A stretch of DNA of 64,000 bases from Ensifer adhaerens (GTDB lineage: Bacteria > Pseudomonadota > Alphaproteobacteria > Rhizobiales > Rhizobiaceae). Made by a program: the position numbers and the translations under genes. Below are positions 16,441-25,150 of the stretch, in pieces. Within the stretch, counting starts at the first letter, position 1. Each line of letters begins with the position of its first letter. Location: contig NZ_LAZS01000009.1 in NCBI RefSeq assembly GCF_002007205.1, forward strand, positions 186,001-250,000, given 5' to 3'. Below the pieces are notes generated by a model. The model did not search any database. It saw only the letters and a list, made by a program, of their open reading frames with translations, and was not told where the DNA came from.

Positions 16441-17810
16441 TGCCGCCAAGGGTGGAGGTTGATGCTGCCGCCGGGGCGGGAGGCCGAAGAGAGAAGCCCT
16501 TCCGCTTCCGCAAGGTTCTGCTCGATCCTTGCCCGCAGCCGGCTCGCCAGTTCTGTGTGGGCGGCCGAGCGGGCAACGCCGCGCGGCCACTCGCCTTGGA
16601 GCGGCGCCGCGACATTCGCGATCTCGCTTGCAGAAAGAGGGGGTGTTGCCAACAGGCGCCGCGCTCTTGCCAACATGCTCAGCCGCTGCGCGTCCTTTAT
16701 CTCCATTGTCTCCAGCTCGGCGACCCTCTTCCACAGCCGGGCGAGCGTCGCCCGGCGGCGCACGATATAGTCGTCGAAGATCAGGTTGACGAGACCATAT
16801 CGGCGAGCCGACAGCGCCGCGTCGAAGCCTCCGGATTTCAGCAGCCGCTCGCCGTCTTCACGCGGCAGCAGGCCACGGTTGAGTGCGGGGTCGACGGGAA
16901 TGCGGGCAATCGCCGGCGACAGCAGGAGTTTTTGGCCCGGCTCAGAAAGTACGAAATCGACGAAGCGCTCCGCGGCCGGGACGTTGCGCGCCCGTGACAG
17001 GATGGCGATGCTCGCCGGCACGAACACGGTGTCGGGCGGCAGCACGAAGACATTGCCGGCGCTGGCGAAATCCGGCGTGGTGGCGAGGAAATCGATGGTG
17101 ACGCCGATGCTGAAGCGTCGCTGCGCCACGCCGGAGGCAACGCCGAAGCTGCGGGCGGTGACGGTCGAGAGATTGCCGCCGAGCTTCGACAGCATTGCCC
17201 AGCCTTCCTCCCAGCCATAGGTTTGCAACAGAGCTTCGACGATCAGATGCGTCGTGCCGGAACGCGACGGTGTGGTGATGCCGATCTGGCCCGAATAGAC
17301 GGGGTTCAGCAGATCCTGCCAGTTGCGTGGCGCCGGCAGGTTGTTCTTGGCAAGGTGGGCAGGGTTGTAGACGAAGCCGTAGCCCGACAGCGCGAAGCCG
17401 AGGTAGTAGCCTTCCGGGTCGTTGACCGGATAGCCGAAGATCCTGTCGGCTGCTCCCGTGTTGCGCGGAGCGATCGGGCGCAGGCTGCCGTTGCGTTTCA
17501 AAAGCTCGAACGCATCGGCCGCCGATGCCCAGAAGATATCGGCCGGCACGTCCGCCTTCTCAATGACGAAGCGGCTGGCGCTCGCCGTGTTGCGCTGCAC
17601 GATCGTCACCCGCATGTCGGCATTGGCGCGTTCGAAAGCGGCGCGAAAGGGCTCGAAGAAGGAGGGCGGGTAGGAGGTGACCACCACGAGTTCCTGCTTC
17701 TCGACAGCACGCGCGGGCCCCGCAAACGCCATGAAGCCAAGGGTGATCAGCGGCAGCAGGGCCGCGACGATATCGAACCGGAACCTTGTCAATTCACTCC
17801 CACCGCGCAT
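16437..17810 (-). CDS. Periplasmic binding-protein-like signal sensor (PgtC-like)
   Basis: 457 residues from the ATG at 17810; a TTG at 17792 preceded by GGGAG is an alternative start. The signal sequence is LLPLITLGFMAFAG, then PARA. The binding domain shares long matched stretches with the importer's binding protein (VVTSYPPSFFEPF, DIFWASAADAFELL, GYPVNDPEGYYLGFALSGYG, TPSRSGTTHLIVEALL). Its tail is an Arg/Leu-rich helical segment rather than an Ala/Lys one. It is the first gene of a kinase-regulator operon and overlaps the kinase gene by 4 bases. This marks it as a ligand sensor for the kinase rather than a transporter component. No ABC genes sit beside it in this operon. Confidence 0.87.
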   Translation of the reverse strand: MRGGSELTRFRFDIVAALLPLITLGFMAFAGPARAVEKQELVVVTSYPPSFFEPFRAAFERANADMRVTIVQRNTASASRFVIEKADVPADIFWASAADAFELLKRNGSLRPIAPRNTGAADRIFGYPVNDPEGYYLGFALSGYGFVYNPAHLAKNNLPAPRNWQDLLNPVYSGQIGITTPSRSGTTHLIVEALLQTYGWEEGWAMLSKLGGNLSTVTARSFGVASGVAQRRFSIGVTIDFLATTPDFASAGNVFVLPPDTVFVPASIAILSRARNVPAAERFVDFVLSEPGQKLLLSPAIARIPVDPALNRGLLPREDGERLLKSGGFDAALSARRYGLVNLIFDDYIVRRRATLARLWKRVAELETMEIKDAQRLSMLARARRLLATPPLSASEIANVAAPLQGEWPRGVARSAAHTELASRLRARIEQNLAEAEGLLSSASRPGGSINLHPWRQ

Positions 17811-18304
17811 CGCCGTCCGGTCATTGCCGGTGCCGGTTGTCGCGGACCCTCCCCAAGATGCCGCCGTTTCGTGCATGCACGGTCGGCGATCGCGGCGTAC
17901 TCTGCTACGAAGAGCCCACCGCCGTAAACCCCGGGAGGCATGTCGGAGACTGTTGCAAACAGGTCGCAGCCGCGACGATTGGCGCCATGGCAAGATTTCT
18001 GCACTTGGCGGTTGCGCGCGATTCGCCTATAGGTCGTCTTCCGGCAACCAATCAGGGAGGTTTCAAAAGATGCCAGCTTTTTCTTTCTCCCTACGGGGCG
18101 GCGTGCAGTCTTGAACTGGGCCGGGAAGGGCATTTTCGCCTTTCCGTCTTTTCCAGGTCGGATTTCGTTTCGCTGACCTTGGCCCTTCCTCTCCTGAGGA
18201 TACGGTCACTCTAATGATGCCGCATCGGAAGCTGGGTTCCTTTTAACGGCATATTCCATCCTGATCTTGTTTGAGGCCGATGCGTCGCGCATCGGGCGAT
18301 TGTT
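17811..18304. other. 494-base intergenic region between divergent operons
   Basis: No convincing gene is present. It must hold the promoter of the sensor-kinase-regulator operon (leftward) and that of the ABC exporter (rightward). No sigma54-type site was found for either. The only clear structure is a hairpin next to the exporter start codon. Confidence 0.6.
18277..18295 (+). promoter_or_regulatory. Hairpin just upstream of the ABC exporter start
   Basis: CCGATGCG (18277-18284), loop TCG, CGCATCGG (18288-18295): a perfect 8-bp stem ending 9 bases before the ATG at 18305. The right arm occupies the place where a ribosome site is expected, so it could modulate initiation. Inferred from position only. 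Confidence 0.4.
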
Positions 18305-20119
18305 ATGGCTTTTACTCGTATTGACCTGCGCGGTGGTGCGTTCCGCAGCGTTCTTGGATTCACCTGGTCCCACTGGAAAGCGCAGCCGCTGCGCATCAGC
18401 GTCATTCTAGGCATGGTTCTCTTGTCGACGCTCGCTGACGTCCTGACGCCGCTCTATTCGGGCCGGCTCGTCGACGCCGTCGTTTCCGGTGTGGCGACCG
18501 ATCAGCTTGCCTGGGATGCGGCGCTTGCCGCCTTCTGGATGCTGATGGCGCTGTCGCTCGGCGCGATCATTCTCAGGCACTTCACCTTCCTGGGGGTCAC
18601 CGATCTGACCCTCAAGATGATGACCGACATCGCGTCGGCTGCCTTCTACCGCATCCAGCGCTTCTCGACCGACTGGCATGCCAACAGCTTTGCCGGATCG
18701 ACGGTGCGCAAGGTGACGCGTGGCATGTGGGCGCTCGATCTCTTGAACGACACCTTGCTCGTCGCCCTGTTTCCGTCCGTCGTGATGCTGGTCGGATCGA
18801 CAATCCTGATGTCGTTCTACTGGCCGATGATGGGCGTCATCATCGGTATCGGGTCGATCGTCTTCATCCTGATGACGATCGTGCTGTCGCTTGGCTACGT
18901 CGCGCCGATGGCAAGCCTTGCCAACCGGTGGGACACCAAGCTCGGCGGGGCGCTCGCCGATGCCGTGAGCTGCAACATCGTCGTCAAGGGTTTTGGCGGC
19001 GAAAGCCGCGAGGACGCACGCCTTGCCAAGGTGCTCGCCAAATGGCGTGACCGTACGCGCCGCACCTGGATCCGCGGCACGACCAACGGCACGTCGCAGG
19101 GCGCCATGCTGCTCATCCTGCGCGCGGCGGTGATCGGCTTTGCGCTGTTCCTCTGGTCGAAAGGCCAGGCGACGGCCGGCGACATCACCTTCGTGCTTAC
19201 CTCGTTCTTCATCCTGCAGGGTTACCTGCGTGAAGTCGGGCAGCACATCCGCAACCTGCAGCGCTCGATCAACGACATGGAAGAGCTTGTCGACATCCAT
19301 GGCCAGTCGCTCGGCATCGACGACAAGGCGGATGCCAAGCCGATCCGCATCACCGACGGCCGCATCGATTTCAAGGATGTGACGTTCCACTACGGTGCGC
19401 ACCGCAAGCCGCTCTACGACCGCTTCTCGGTGACGATCCGGGAGGGCGAACGCGTCGGTCTTGTCGGGCACTCAGGTTCGGGCAAGACGACCTTCGTCAA
19501 GCTGATCCAGCGTCTGCATGACCTGAAAGCCGGCGAGATCCGGATCGACGGCCAGGACATCGCATCGGTGACGCAGACGTCGCTGCGCCAGCAGATCGCG
19601 ATCGTCCAGCAGGAGCCGATCCTGTTCCATCGCTCTCTGTCGGAGAACATCGCCTATGCGCGACCGGACGCCACGCAGAGCGAGATCGAGAAGGCGGCGA
19701 AGCTTGCGAGCGCCCACGACTTCATCACGTCCCTGCCGAAAGGCTACGGCACGCTGGTGGGCGAACGCGGGGTCAAGCTCTCGGGCGGCGAGCGCCAGCG
19801 CATCGCCATTGCCCGCGCGTTCCTCGCGGACGCGCCGATCCTGATCCTCGACGAGGCGACATCGAGCCTCGATTCGGAATCGGAAGTGCTGATCCAGCAG
19901 GCGATGGAGCGGCTGATGCTTGGGCGCACGACGCTCGTCATCGCGCACCGGCTCTCGACGGTCCGGGCGCTCGACCGGCTGCTGGTCTTCGACCACGGCC
20001 GGATCGCCGAGGAGGGCACGCACGACGCGCTGATCCGCCTCGACGGCGGCATCTACCGCGGTCTCTTCGAGCGCCAGGCGCTGGAGCTGACCAAGGGACT
20101 GGTGCTGAACGACCAGTAA
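18305..20119 (+). CDS. Homodimeric ABC exporter (fused membrane and ATPase domains)
   Basis: 604 residues. The type IV exporter membrane domain covers about 25-330, with six hydrophobic segments and the ABC_membrane coupling stretch TVRKVTRGMW. The ATPase domain covers about 355-590: Walker A GHSGSGKTT, Q-loop IVQQEPILFH, signature LSGGERQRIAIARA, Walker B ILILDEATSSLDSES and H-loop IAHRLST. It resembles MsbA/multidrug-type exporters, which work as homodimers to export lipids or amphiphilic drugs from the cytoplasmic membrane. The substrate is not recognisable. It is monocistronic: a terminator follows at 20146 and the next gene is convergent. Confidence 0.93.
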   Translation: MAFTRIDLRGGAFRSVLGFTWSHWKAQPLRISVILGMVLLSTLADVLTPLYSGRLVDAVVSGVATDQLAWDAALAAFWMLMALSLGAIILRHFTFLGVTDLTLKMMTDIASAAFYRIQRFSTDWHANSFAGSTVRKVTRGMWALDLLNDTLLVALFPSVVMLVGSTILMSFYWPMMGVIIGIGSIVFILMTIVLSLGYVAPMASLANRWDTKLGGALADAVSCNIVVKGFGGESREDARLAKVLAKWRDRTRRTWIRGTTNGTSQGAMLLILRAAVIGFALFLWSKGQATAGDITFVLTSFFILQGYLREVGQHIRNLQRSINDMEELVDIHGQSLGIDDKADAKPIRITDGRIDFKDVTFHYGAHRKPLYDRFSVTIREGERVGLVGHSGSGKTTFVKLIQRLHDLKAGEIRIDGQDIASVTQTSLRQQIAIVQQEPILFHRSLSENIAYARPDATQSEIEKAAKLASAHDFITSLPKGYGTLVGERGVKLSGGERQRIAIARAFLADAPILILDEATSSLDSESEVLIQQAMERLMLGRTTLVIAHRLSTVRALDRLLVFDHGRIAEEGTHDALIRLDGGIYRGLFERQALELTKGLVLNDQ

Positions 20120-20145
20120 GCACGTCGGCGTGCCTACTAAAACCA

Positions 20146-20177
20146 ATCGCCGCGCCTACTAAGGGCGCGGCGATTTT
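20146..20177. terminator. Bidirectional terminator between ABC exporter and flavoprotein genes
   Basis: ATCGCCGCGCC (20146-20156) pairs with GGCGCGGCGAT (20164-20174) across a 7-base loop and is followed by TTTT. It serves the exporter and probably also the convergent flavoprotein gene, whose stop lies just within it. Confidence 0.8.
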
Positions 20178-21390
20178 ATACTCGCCGGGCAAGCCAGCGG
20201 TCGATGCCGCGGGCAGCCGCACGGCCGGTGGCGAAGCAGGCGCTCAGCAGATAGCCGCCGGTCGGCGCCTCCCAGTCGATCATCTCACCGGCGACGAAGG
20301 TGCCGGGCAGGGCCCTCAACATGTAGTCGTCATCGATTGCGGACCAGGTCACGCCACCGGCAGACGAGATGGCCTCGGCGATCGGGCGGGGGCGCTTGAG
20401 CGGGATCGGCACAGCCTTGATCAAGGCGGCGAGATCGAGCGGCGCCAAACGCGCGGCATCGGGCGAAACCTCGCGCAGCAGCGCCGCTTTCACCCCTTCG
20501 AGCCCGGCCCCCTTGCGCAGGCGGTTGGAAAAGCTGGTCTTGCTGTCGAAGCGGCCAAGATCTTTCGCCAGTTTCTCGACGGTTCGTCCGGGGGCGAGGT
20601 CGATCACCAGGTTGGCCGTTTCTCCGCGCGACAGCCGGTCTCTGAGCGCGCTCGTATGGGCGTAGACCAGACTGCCTTCGATACCGCTCTTGCTGACGAC
20701 GAATTCGCCCGGGATGGTGCCGGCTTCTGAAGTCGCGGTAACGGCCTTGAGCGCCGCGCCCGCGAAACGGTCGCGGAAGGTTTCGCTCCAGTCGACATCG
20801 AAGCCGCAATTGGCGGGCTCAAAGCCGGCAACAGTCACGCCCCTCTCATCCAGCCAGGGGATCCAGGCGGCATCGGACCCAAGGCGCGGATAGCTGGCGC
20901 CGCCGAGCGCGAGCAACGTCGCATCAGCACTGACCTGCTTTTTGCAATCGGGCGTATCGAAGACGAGCTCTTTGCCCTGAAATCCTGTCCAGCGGTGTCG
21001 GGTCAGGATCTTGACGCCACGGCCTTCGAGCGATTTCAACCAGGCGCGCAACAGCGGCGACGCCTTCATAACCTCGGGAAAGACCCGGCCCGAAGAGCCT
21101 ACGAAGGTCTCGGTGCCGAGCGCTTTCGCCCATTGCCTGACATCGTCGGGCGTGAAGCCGTCAAGGGCCGAACGCAATCGGGACGAGGCACTGCCGAAGC
21201 GCTCGGCGAAGGCGGCGTAGTCTTCGGAATGGGTAATGTTCAGGCCCGACTTGCCGGCGAGCAGGAACTTGCGCGCGACCGTGGGCATGCTCTCGTAGAC
21301 GGTGACGGCGTGGCCGCTCTCAGACAGGACCTCGGCGGCCATCAGCCCGCTTGGCCCGCCGCCGATAATGGCGATGTTGTTTTGTCCCAT
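20176..21390 (-). CDS. TIGR03862-family flavoprotein (HI0933-like NAD(P)/FAD oxidoreductase)
   Basis: 404 residues. The N-terminal FAD-binding Rossmann motif GGGPSGLMAAEVL is at residues 10-22 and the family-specific AGKSGLNITHSED near 46-58. The C-terminal GGVTW and TFVAGEMIDWEAPTGGYLLSACF match the FAD-binding tail of HI0933/BaiN-like proteins, which include a conserved GExxDxxxxxGGYxxxxxxxxG motif. Substrate and pathway of the family are poorly known. It lies downstream of the Aap-like permease genes with a gap of about 90 bases on the same strand, but it has no evident functional link to them. Confidence 0.9.
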   Translation of the reverse strand: MGQNNIAIIGGGPSGLMAAEVLSESGHAVTVYESMPTVARKFLLAGKSGLNITHSEDYAAFAERFGSASSRLRSALDGFTPDDVRQWAKALGTETFVGSSGRVFPEVMKASPLLRAWLKSLEGRGVKILTRHRWTGFQGKELVFDTPDCKKQVSADATLLALGGASYPRLGSDAAWIPWLDERGVTVAGFEPANCGFDVDWSETFRDRFAGAALKAVTATSEAGTIPGEFVVSKSGIEGSLVYAHTSALRDRLSRGETANLVIDLAPGRTVEKLAKDLGRFDSKTSFSNRLRKGAGLEGVKAALLREVSPDAARLAPLDLAALIKAVPIPLKRPRPIAEAISSAGGVTWSAIDDDYMLRALPGTFVAGEMIDWEAPTGGYLLSACFATGRAAARGIDRWLARRV

Positions 21391-21479
21391 GCGCTTGCCC
21401 GGTCACAGTTTTCACGTTGCCGCACTCTTGGCCCGGCGACGTGCGGCGCGCAACCCCGCCCCGGTGCCCGAGTGGTGCG

Positions 21480-22553
21480 CTAGTGACGATCGGAGGCCTT
21501 GAGTTTCCTCTCCAGCCACAGGCTGTAGCGCGAGCCGGTGAAGCAGATCGCGAAATAGGTGAGCGCTGCAAAGATATAGGCCTCGCTGTAAAAGCCGAGC
21601 CAGATGGGATCGGTTGCCGAAGTCTTGGCGGCATTCAGGAGATCGTGGATGCCGATGACGGCGAGCAGTGAGGTGTTGAGCACGATGCCGATCGACAGGT
21701 TGACGATCGCCGGGATGACGGCGGTCAGCGCCTGCGGCAGCACGACCAGCCGCAGCATCTGGATACGGCTGAAGCCCAGCGACAGCGCCGCCTCCATCTG
21801 GCCAGGCGGGATCACCTGCAATCCGGCGCGGATGACTTCGGCGAGGTAGGCGGAGAAGAACAGTGTGACGCCGATCTGGGCGCGGAGCAGCTTGTCGATC
21901 GCAGCCCCGCTCGGCAGCGCCATCGGCACGATCAGCATCGCGACATAGAGAACGGCGATCATCGGCACGCCGCGCAGCACTTCGATGAAGGCGATTGCCA
22001 GACACCGCACGATACCCATGTCGGATTGGCGGGCAAGCGCCAAAGAGAGGGCGAGCGGGAAGGCGAAGGCGAGGCCGGCGATCGAGACGGTGAGGGTGAT
22101 CGGCAGGCCGCCCCAGTGATTGGTCGATACCGGTTCCAAACCTGATGCCCCCGCCATCAGCATCCAGATGCCGACGAGAGCCAGCAGCGAGATAGGCACC
22201 AGGCGGTAGCTCCAGAAGCGGGGAAGGGCGGAGAGCGTCAGGAGCGTTGCAATGAGGGCGAGAACCAGCGCCGGGCGCCATTGCAGGTGAGGCGGGAAGA
22301 AGGCGAAGAGCATGAAGCGAAACTTCGCGCCGACGAAGGCCCAGCAGGCACCGGCCGTTTCCCCGGCGCAATCGGCCGCCGTGCCGGTCCAGACAGCATC
22401 GATGACGGCCCAGCGGACAAAGGGGAGAGCAAGCCAGAGGATTGCGGCGAGGGTGGCAAGCGTGACGAGCCCATTGGCCCAGCCGCTGAAGAGGCCTTCG
22501 CGCCAGCGCTGCCAGTCGGGTGCTACGGGCGGTGCGAGTTCGATCTGGCTCAT
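21480..22553 (-). CDS. aapM: Polar amino-acid ABC transporter permease, AapM-like
   Basis: 357 residues. It has an extended N-terminal region with hydrophobic segments and then the HAAT-family permease domain from about 145. Its coupling loop reads MEAALSLGFSRIQMLRLVVLPQA. The periplasmic AGETAGACWAFVGAKFRFMLF stretch between the first helices is typical of AapM/BztC. It overlaps the AapQ-like gene by 4 bases (ATGA) and forms the second half of the heterodimeric channel. No ATPase gene follows, which is unusual: the next gene is the flavoprotein. Confidence 0.9.
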   Translation of the reverse strand: MSQIELAPPVAPDWQRWREGLFSGWANGLVTLATLAAILWLALPFVRWAVIDAVWTGTAADCAGETAGACWAFVGAKFRFMLFAFFPPHLQWRPALVLALIATLLTLSALPRFWSYRLVPISLLALVGIWMLMAGASGLEPVSTNHWGGLPITLTVSIAGLAFAFPLALSLALARQSDMGIVRCLAIAFIEVLRGVPMIAVLYVAMLIVPMALPSGAAIDKLLRAQIGVTLFFSAYLAEVIRAGLQVIPPGQMEAALSLGFSRIQMLRLVVLPQALTAVIPAIVNLSIGIVLNTSLLAVIGIHDLLNAAKTSATDPIWLGFYSEAYIFAALTYFAICFTGSRYSLWLERKLKASDRH

Positions 22554-23740
22554 CGCTTTCCTTCTCCGCGCAGAACCACCCGTCGGTTGTAGAGGTTCAT
22601 GACGGCCGAAACCGCAAGGCTGATCGTCAGGTAGACGGTACCGATGATGATGATCGCCTCCAGCGCCTGGCCAGTGGTGTTGGCCGTGGTGTTGGCGACG
22701 CTGACGAGATCGGGGTAGCCGATCGCGACCGCGAGGCTCGAGTTCTTGGTCAGATCGAGAAAGCTGGAAATCATCAGCGGCGTGATCACCCTGAGCGCCT
22801 GCGGCAACACGACGAGGCGCATGATTTGGGCGGGCTTCAGGCCCAGTGCCCGGGCGGCCTCCCATTGCCCTGATTTCACCGACTGGATACCGCTGCGCAC
22901 GATCTCGGAGATCGAGGCCGAGGCGTTGACGACCAGGCCGATCAGCAATGCCGCGAATTCCGGCGTCAGCGACAGGCCGCCACGAATGTTGAAGCCGCCC
23001 TTTGCAGGCACTTCGACCGAGGCGCTGAAGCCGAGGGATACGAGAGCGAAATAGAAGATTGCCAACGCGCCGAGTACGGTGCCGGCGGTTTTCGGCAGAT
23101 AGAACGTCGCGCCCGCCAGCAGGCGCCTGGAAATGACGAGTGCCGCGAAGACGGTCAGGAGCACCGCGGGCAGCCATACGGAGGCCGGCAGGCCGTCGAC
23201 CGAAAGCGAGGGCAGAAAGACGCCGCGATTGCTGAGATAGACGCTGCCCAGAAACGTATAGGCGCCGCGCGGCGGCGGCAGCGCGTGAATGATAGCGCTC
23301 CAGAGAAACAGTTGCAGCAACAGCGGCGTGTTGCGCAAAAGCTCGACATAGCCGTGAACGAAACTCGCCAGCAGCAGATTGCCTGAGAGCCGGGCGATCC
23401 CAAGCGCGACGCCGAGCACGGTTGCAAGCAGGCAGCCGACAACCGCAACCTTGACGGTGTTGGCGATGCCGGCGCCAAGCGCCCGGGCATAGCTGTCACC
23501 GGCGGAATAGGAAAGCACACTCTCACCGATCTCGAAGTTTGCCTGATGAGAGAGGAAGGCGAAGCCGGGCGTCAGTCCCATGCGGTGCATGCTCTCGGCG
23601 GTATTTTGACCGAGAAAGACGAAGAGCAGAAGTACGCCGAAAAAGAGCGCGAATTGCTGCAGCGGCTGCGGCCCAATCCAGGTGCGCAGGCGCGAGACAG
23701 GTCCGGGCCCCGAGGGGCCCGGTTGGAGTTGGCGTGTCAT
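22550..23740 (-). CDS. aapQ: Polar amino-acid ABC transporter permease, AapQ-like
   Basis: 396 residues, close to rhizobial AapQ. The first membrane helix is FALFFGVLLLFVFLG, and a periplasmic region with NTAESMHRMGLTPGF is characteristic of AapQ/BztB. The permease core has the coupling loop WEAARALGLKPAQIMRLVVLPQA. The ATG at 23740 is used; an in-frame ATG at 23752 is possible and would abut the binding-protein stop at 23761. It pairs with AapM to form the inner-membrane channel for L-amino acids. Confidence 0.92.
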   Translation of the reverse strand: MTRQLQPGPSGPGPVSRLRTWIGPQPLQQFALFFGVLLLFVFLGQNTAESMHRMGLTPGFAFLSHQANFEIGESVLSYSAGDSYARALGAGIANTVKVAVVGCLLATVLGVALGIARLSGNLLLASFVHGYVELLRNTPLLLQLFLWSAIIHALPPPRGAYTFLGSVYLSNRGVFLPSLSVDGLPASVWLPAVLLTVFAALVISRRLLAGATFYLPKTAGTVLGALAIFYFALVSLGFSASVEVPAKGGFNIRGGLSLTPEFAALLIGLVVNASASISEIVRSGIQSVKSGQWEAARALGLKPAQIMRLVVLPQALRVITPLMISSFLDLTKNSSLAVAIGYPDLVSVANTTANTTGQALEAIIIIGTVYLTISLAVSAVMNLYNRRVVLRGEGKR

Positions 23741-23760
23741 GGGAAGGACCATGAACCGGC

Positions 23761-24804
23761 TCAACGGAACGGCGGCGAATAGAGCAGGCCGCCCGCGGTC
23801 CAGGGCTGGTTGTAGCCACGCTCGAAGTTGAGCGGCGTGCCTTTGCCGACGTTGCGCTCGAAGATCTCGCCGTAGTTGCCGACGGTCTTTACGATGTTGT
23901 AGGCGAATTTCGGATCGAGGCCGATCGCTTCGCCGAGCGACGGATCGACGCCGAGGAAGCGCTTGATCGCCGGATCCTCGCTCTTCAAGAAGGTGTCGAC
24001 GTTCTCCTTGGTGATGCCGAATTCTTCCGCCTGGATCGTCGCGTAGACCGTCCAGTTGACGATTTCGAGCCACTGGTCGTCGCCGGCACGGATCGCCGGC
24101 GCCAATGGCTCCTTCGACAGCCGCTCCGGCAGCAGCACATAGTCGTCAGGCTTGGAAAGCTGCGTGCGCTTGGCGGCAAGGTCGGTCGCATCCTGGGTCA
24201 GCGCATCGACGCGGCCGGAATCCAACGCCTTCAGGAACTCGCCGGTCTCCTCGATCGTGACGGGCGTGAAAGCCTTGCCGGTCTTGCGGAAGAAGTCGGC
24301 GATGTTGAGTTCGCCGGTGGTGCCGCTCTGCACGCCGATCGTCGCGCCGTCGAGTTCCTCGCCCTTGGCTACGCCAAGGTCCTTGCGCACCAGCAGTCCC
24401 TGGCCGTCGTAGAAGACGACGGGGCCGAAATGGAAGCCGAGCTTGAAGGCGCGGCTCACCGTCTGGGTGACGCCGGACAACAGGATGTCGAACTCGCCCG
24501 ATTGCAGCGCCGGCAGACGCTGCTGCGGCGACGAGTTGGTGAACTCGACCTTCTCGGCATCGTTGAAGACGGTGATGGCGATGGCGCGGCCGAAATCGAC
24601 GAAGAAGCCCTGCCAGCGGCCGTTGCTGTCGGGTGAGAAGAAGCCCGGCGTGGTGCCGACGCCGACCTTGATGACGCCGCGCGCCTTGATCTTGTCGAGC
24701 GTTTCGCCGGCAAGCGCCGAGGTGGCGATGAGGCCCGCCGCCAGCGCCGCGGTTGCGGCAAAGGCTTTTGTGAAAAGTTTTCGGTGATTGGAATTTCGCT
24801 GCAT
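23761..24804 (-). CDS. aapJ: Amino-acid ABC transporter substrate-binding protein, AapJ-like
   Basis: 347 residues from the ATG at 24804 (GGGGG ribosome site). The signal peptide AATAALAAGLIATSALA is cleaved near residue 32. The class 3 solute-binding fold begins at TLDKIKARGVIKVGVG and includes GFFVDFGRAIAITVF, SGVTQTVSRAF, LTQDATDLAA and the C-terminal YNIVKTVGNYGEIFERN. These match the general L-amino-acid binding proteins AapJ/BztA. It is first in the operon, ahead of two permease genes. An AT-rich block 70-100 bases upstream contains TATAAT-like sequence. Confidence 0.92.
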   Translation of the reverse strand: MQRNSNHRKLFTKAFAATAALAAGLIATSALAGETLDKIKARGVIKVGVGTTPGFFSPDSNGRWQGFFVDFGRAIAITVFNDAEKVEFTNSSPQQRLPALQSGEFDILLSGVTQTVSRAFKLGFHFGPVVFYDGQGLLVRKDLGVAKGEELDGATIGVQSGTTGELNIADFFRKTGKAFTPVTIEETGEFLKALDSGRVDALTQDATDLAAKRTQLSKPDDYVLLPERLSKEPLAPAIRAGDDQWLEIVNWTVYATIQAEEFGITKENVDTFLKSEDPAIKRFLGVDPSLGEAIGLDPKFAYNIVKTVGNYGEIFERNVGKGTPLNFERGYNQPWTAGGLLYSPPFR

Positions 24805-25150
24805 GTAGGCCCCCAAGCCAAAAAAGAATGTCATTGCGCGCCACCGGCCAGAACCGCTCGAGGCGTGTTTAAAAATTAAATCTATAGAAATTATATAATA
24901 GGTATTTTTGTGCGAAATTGGCGTGGGACCCGAAACAGATTTCGCCGCCTCGTTTTTGCCGGGAACGTTTTTGACAAGAGACCATCAGTAGACGGCAAAG
25001 CGGCCGCGCAAGGTGTGGATTGCATTCGCCATCGATCGATGGCCCGCAGACTGCAGCGCGGATCTCCGGCTGTAGATGCTGGCTGAGCCTCTTGTTGAGA
25101 TCGGTGGAAGCTCCTAGGTTCCGCCCGTCGATTGGTTTATCTCCTTGGCG
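24805..25150. other. 346-base divergent promoter region (aapJ / DUF930 gene)
   Basis: It holds no gene. A strikingly AT-rich block at 24868-24912 includes ATTATATAATAGG, a likely -10 region for leftward aapJ transcription, in an otherwise GC-rich window. No terminator or clear operator was found in the remainder. Confidence 0.5.

Noticed and set aside
20176-21390. Flavoprotein as a functional replacement for the missing AapP
   Set aside because: It has an FAD-binding fold and no Walker motifs, so it cannot energise an ABC importer; it is just the downstream neighbour.
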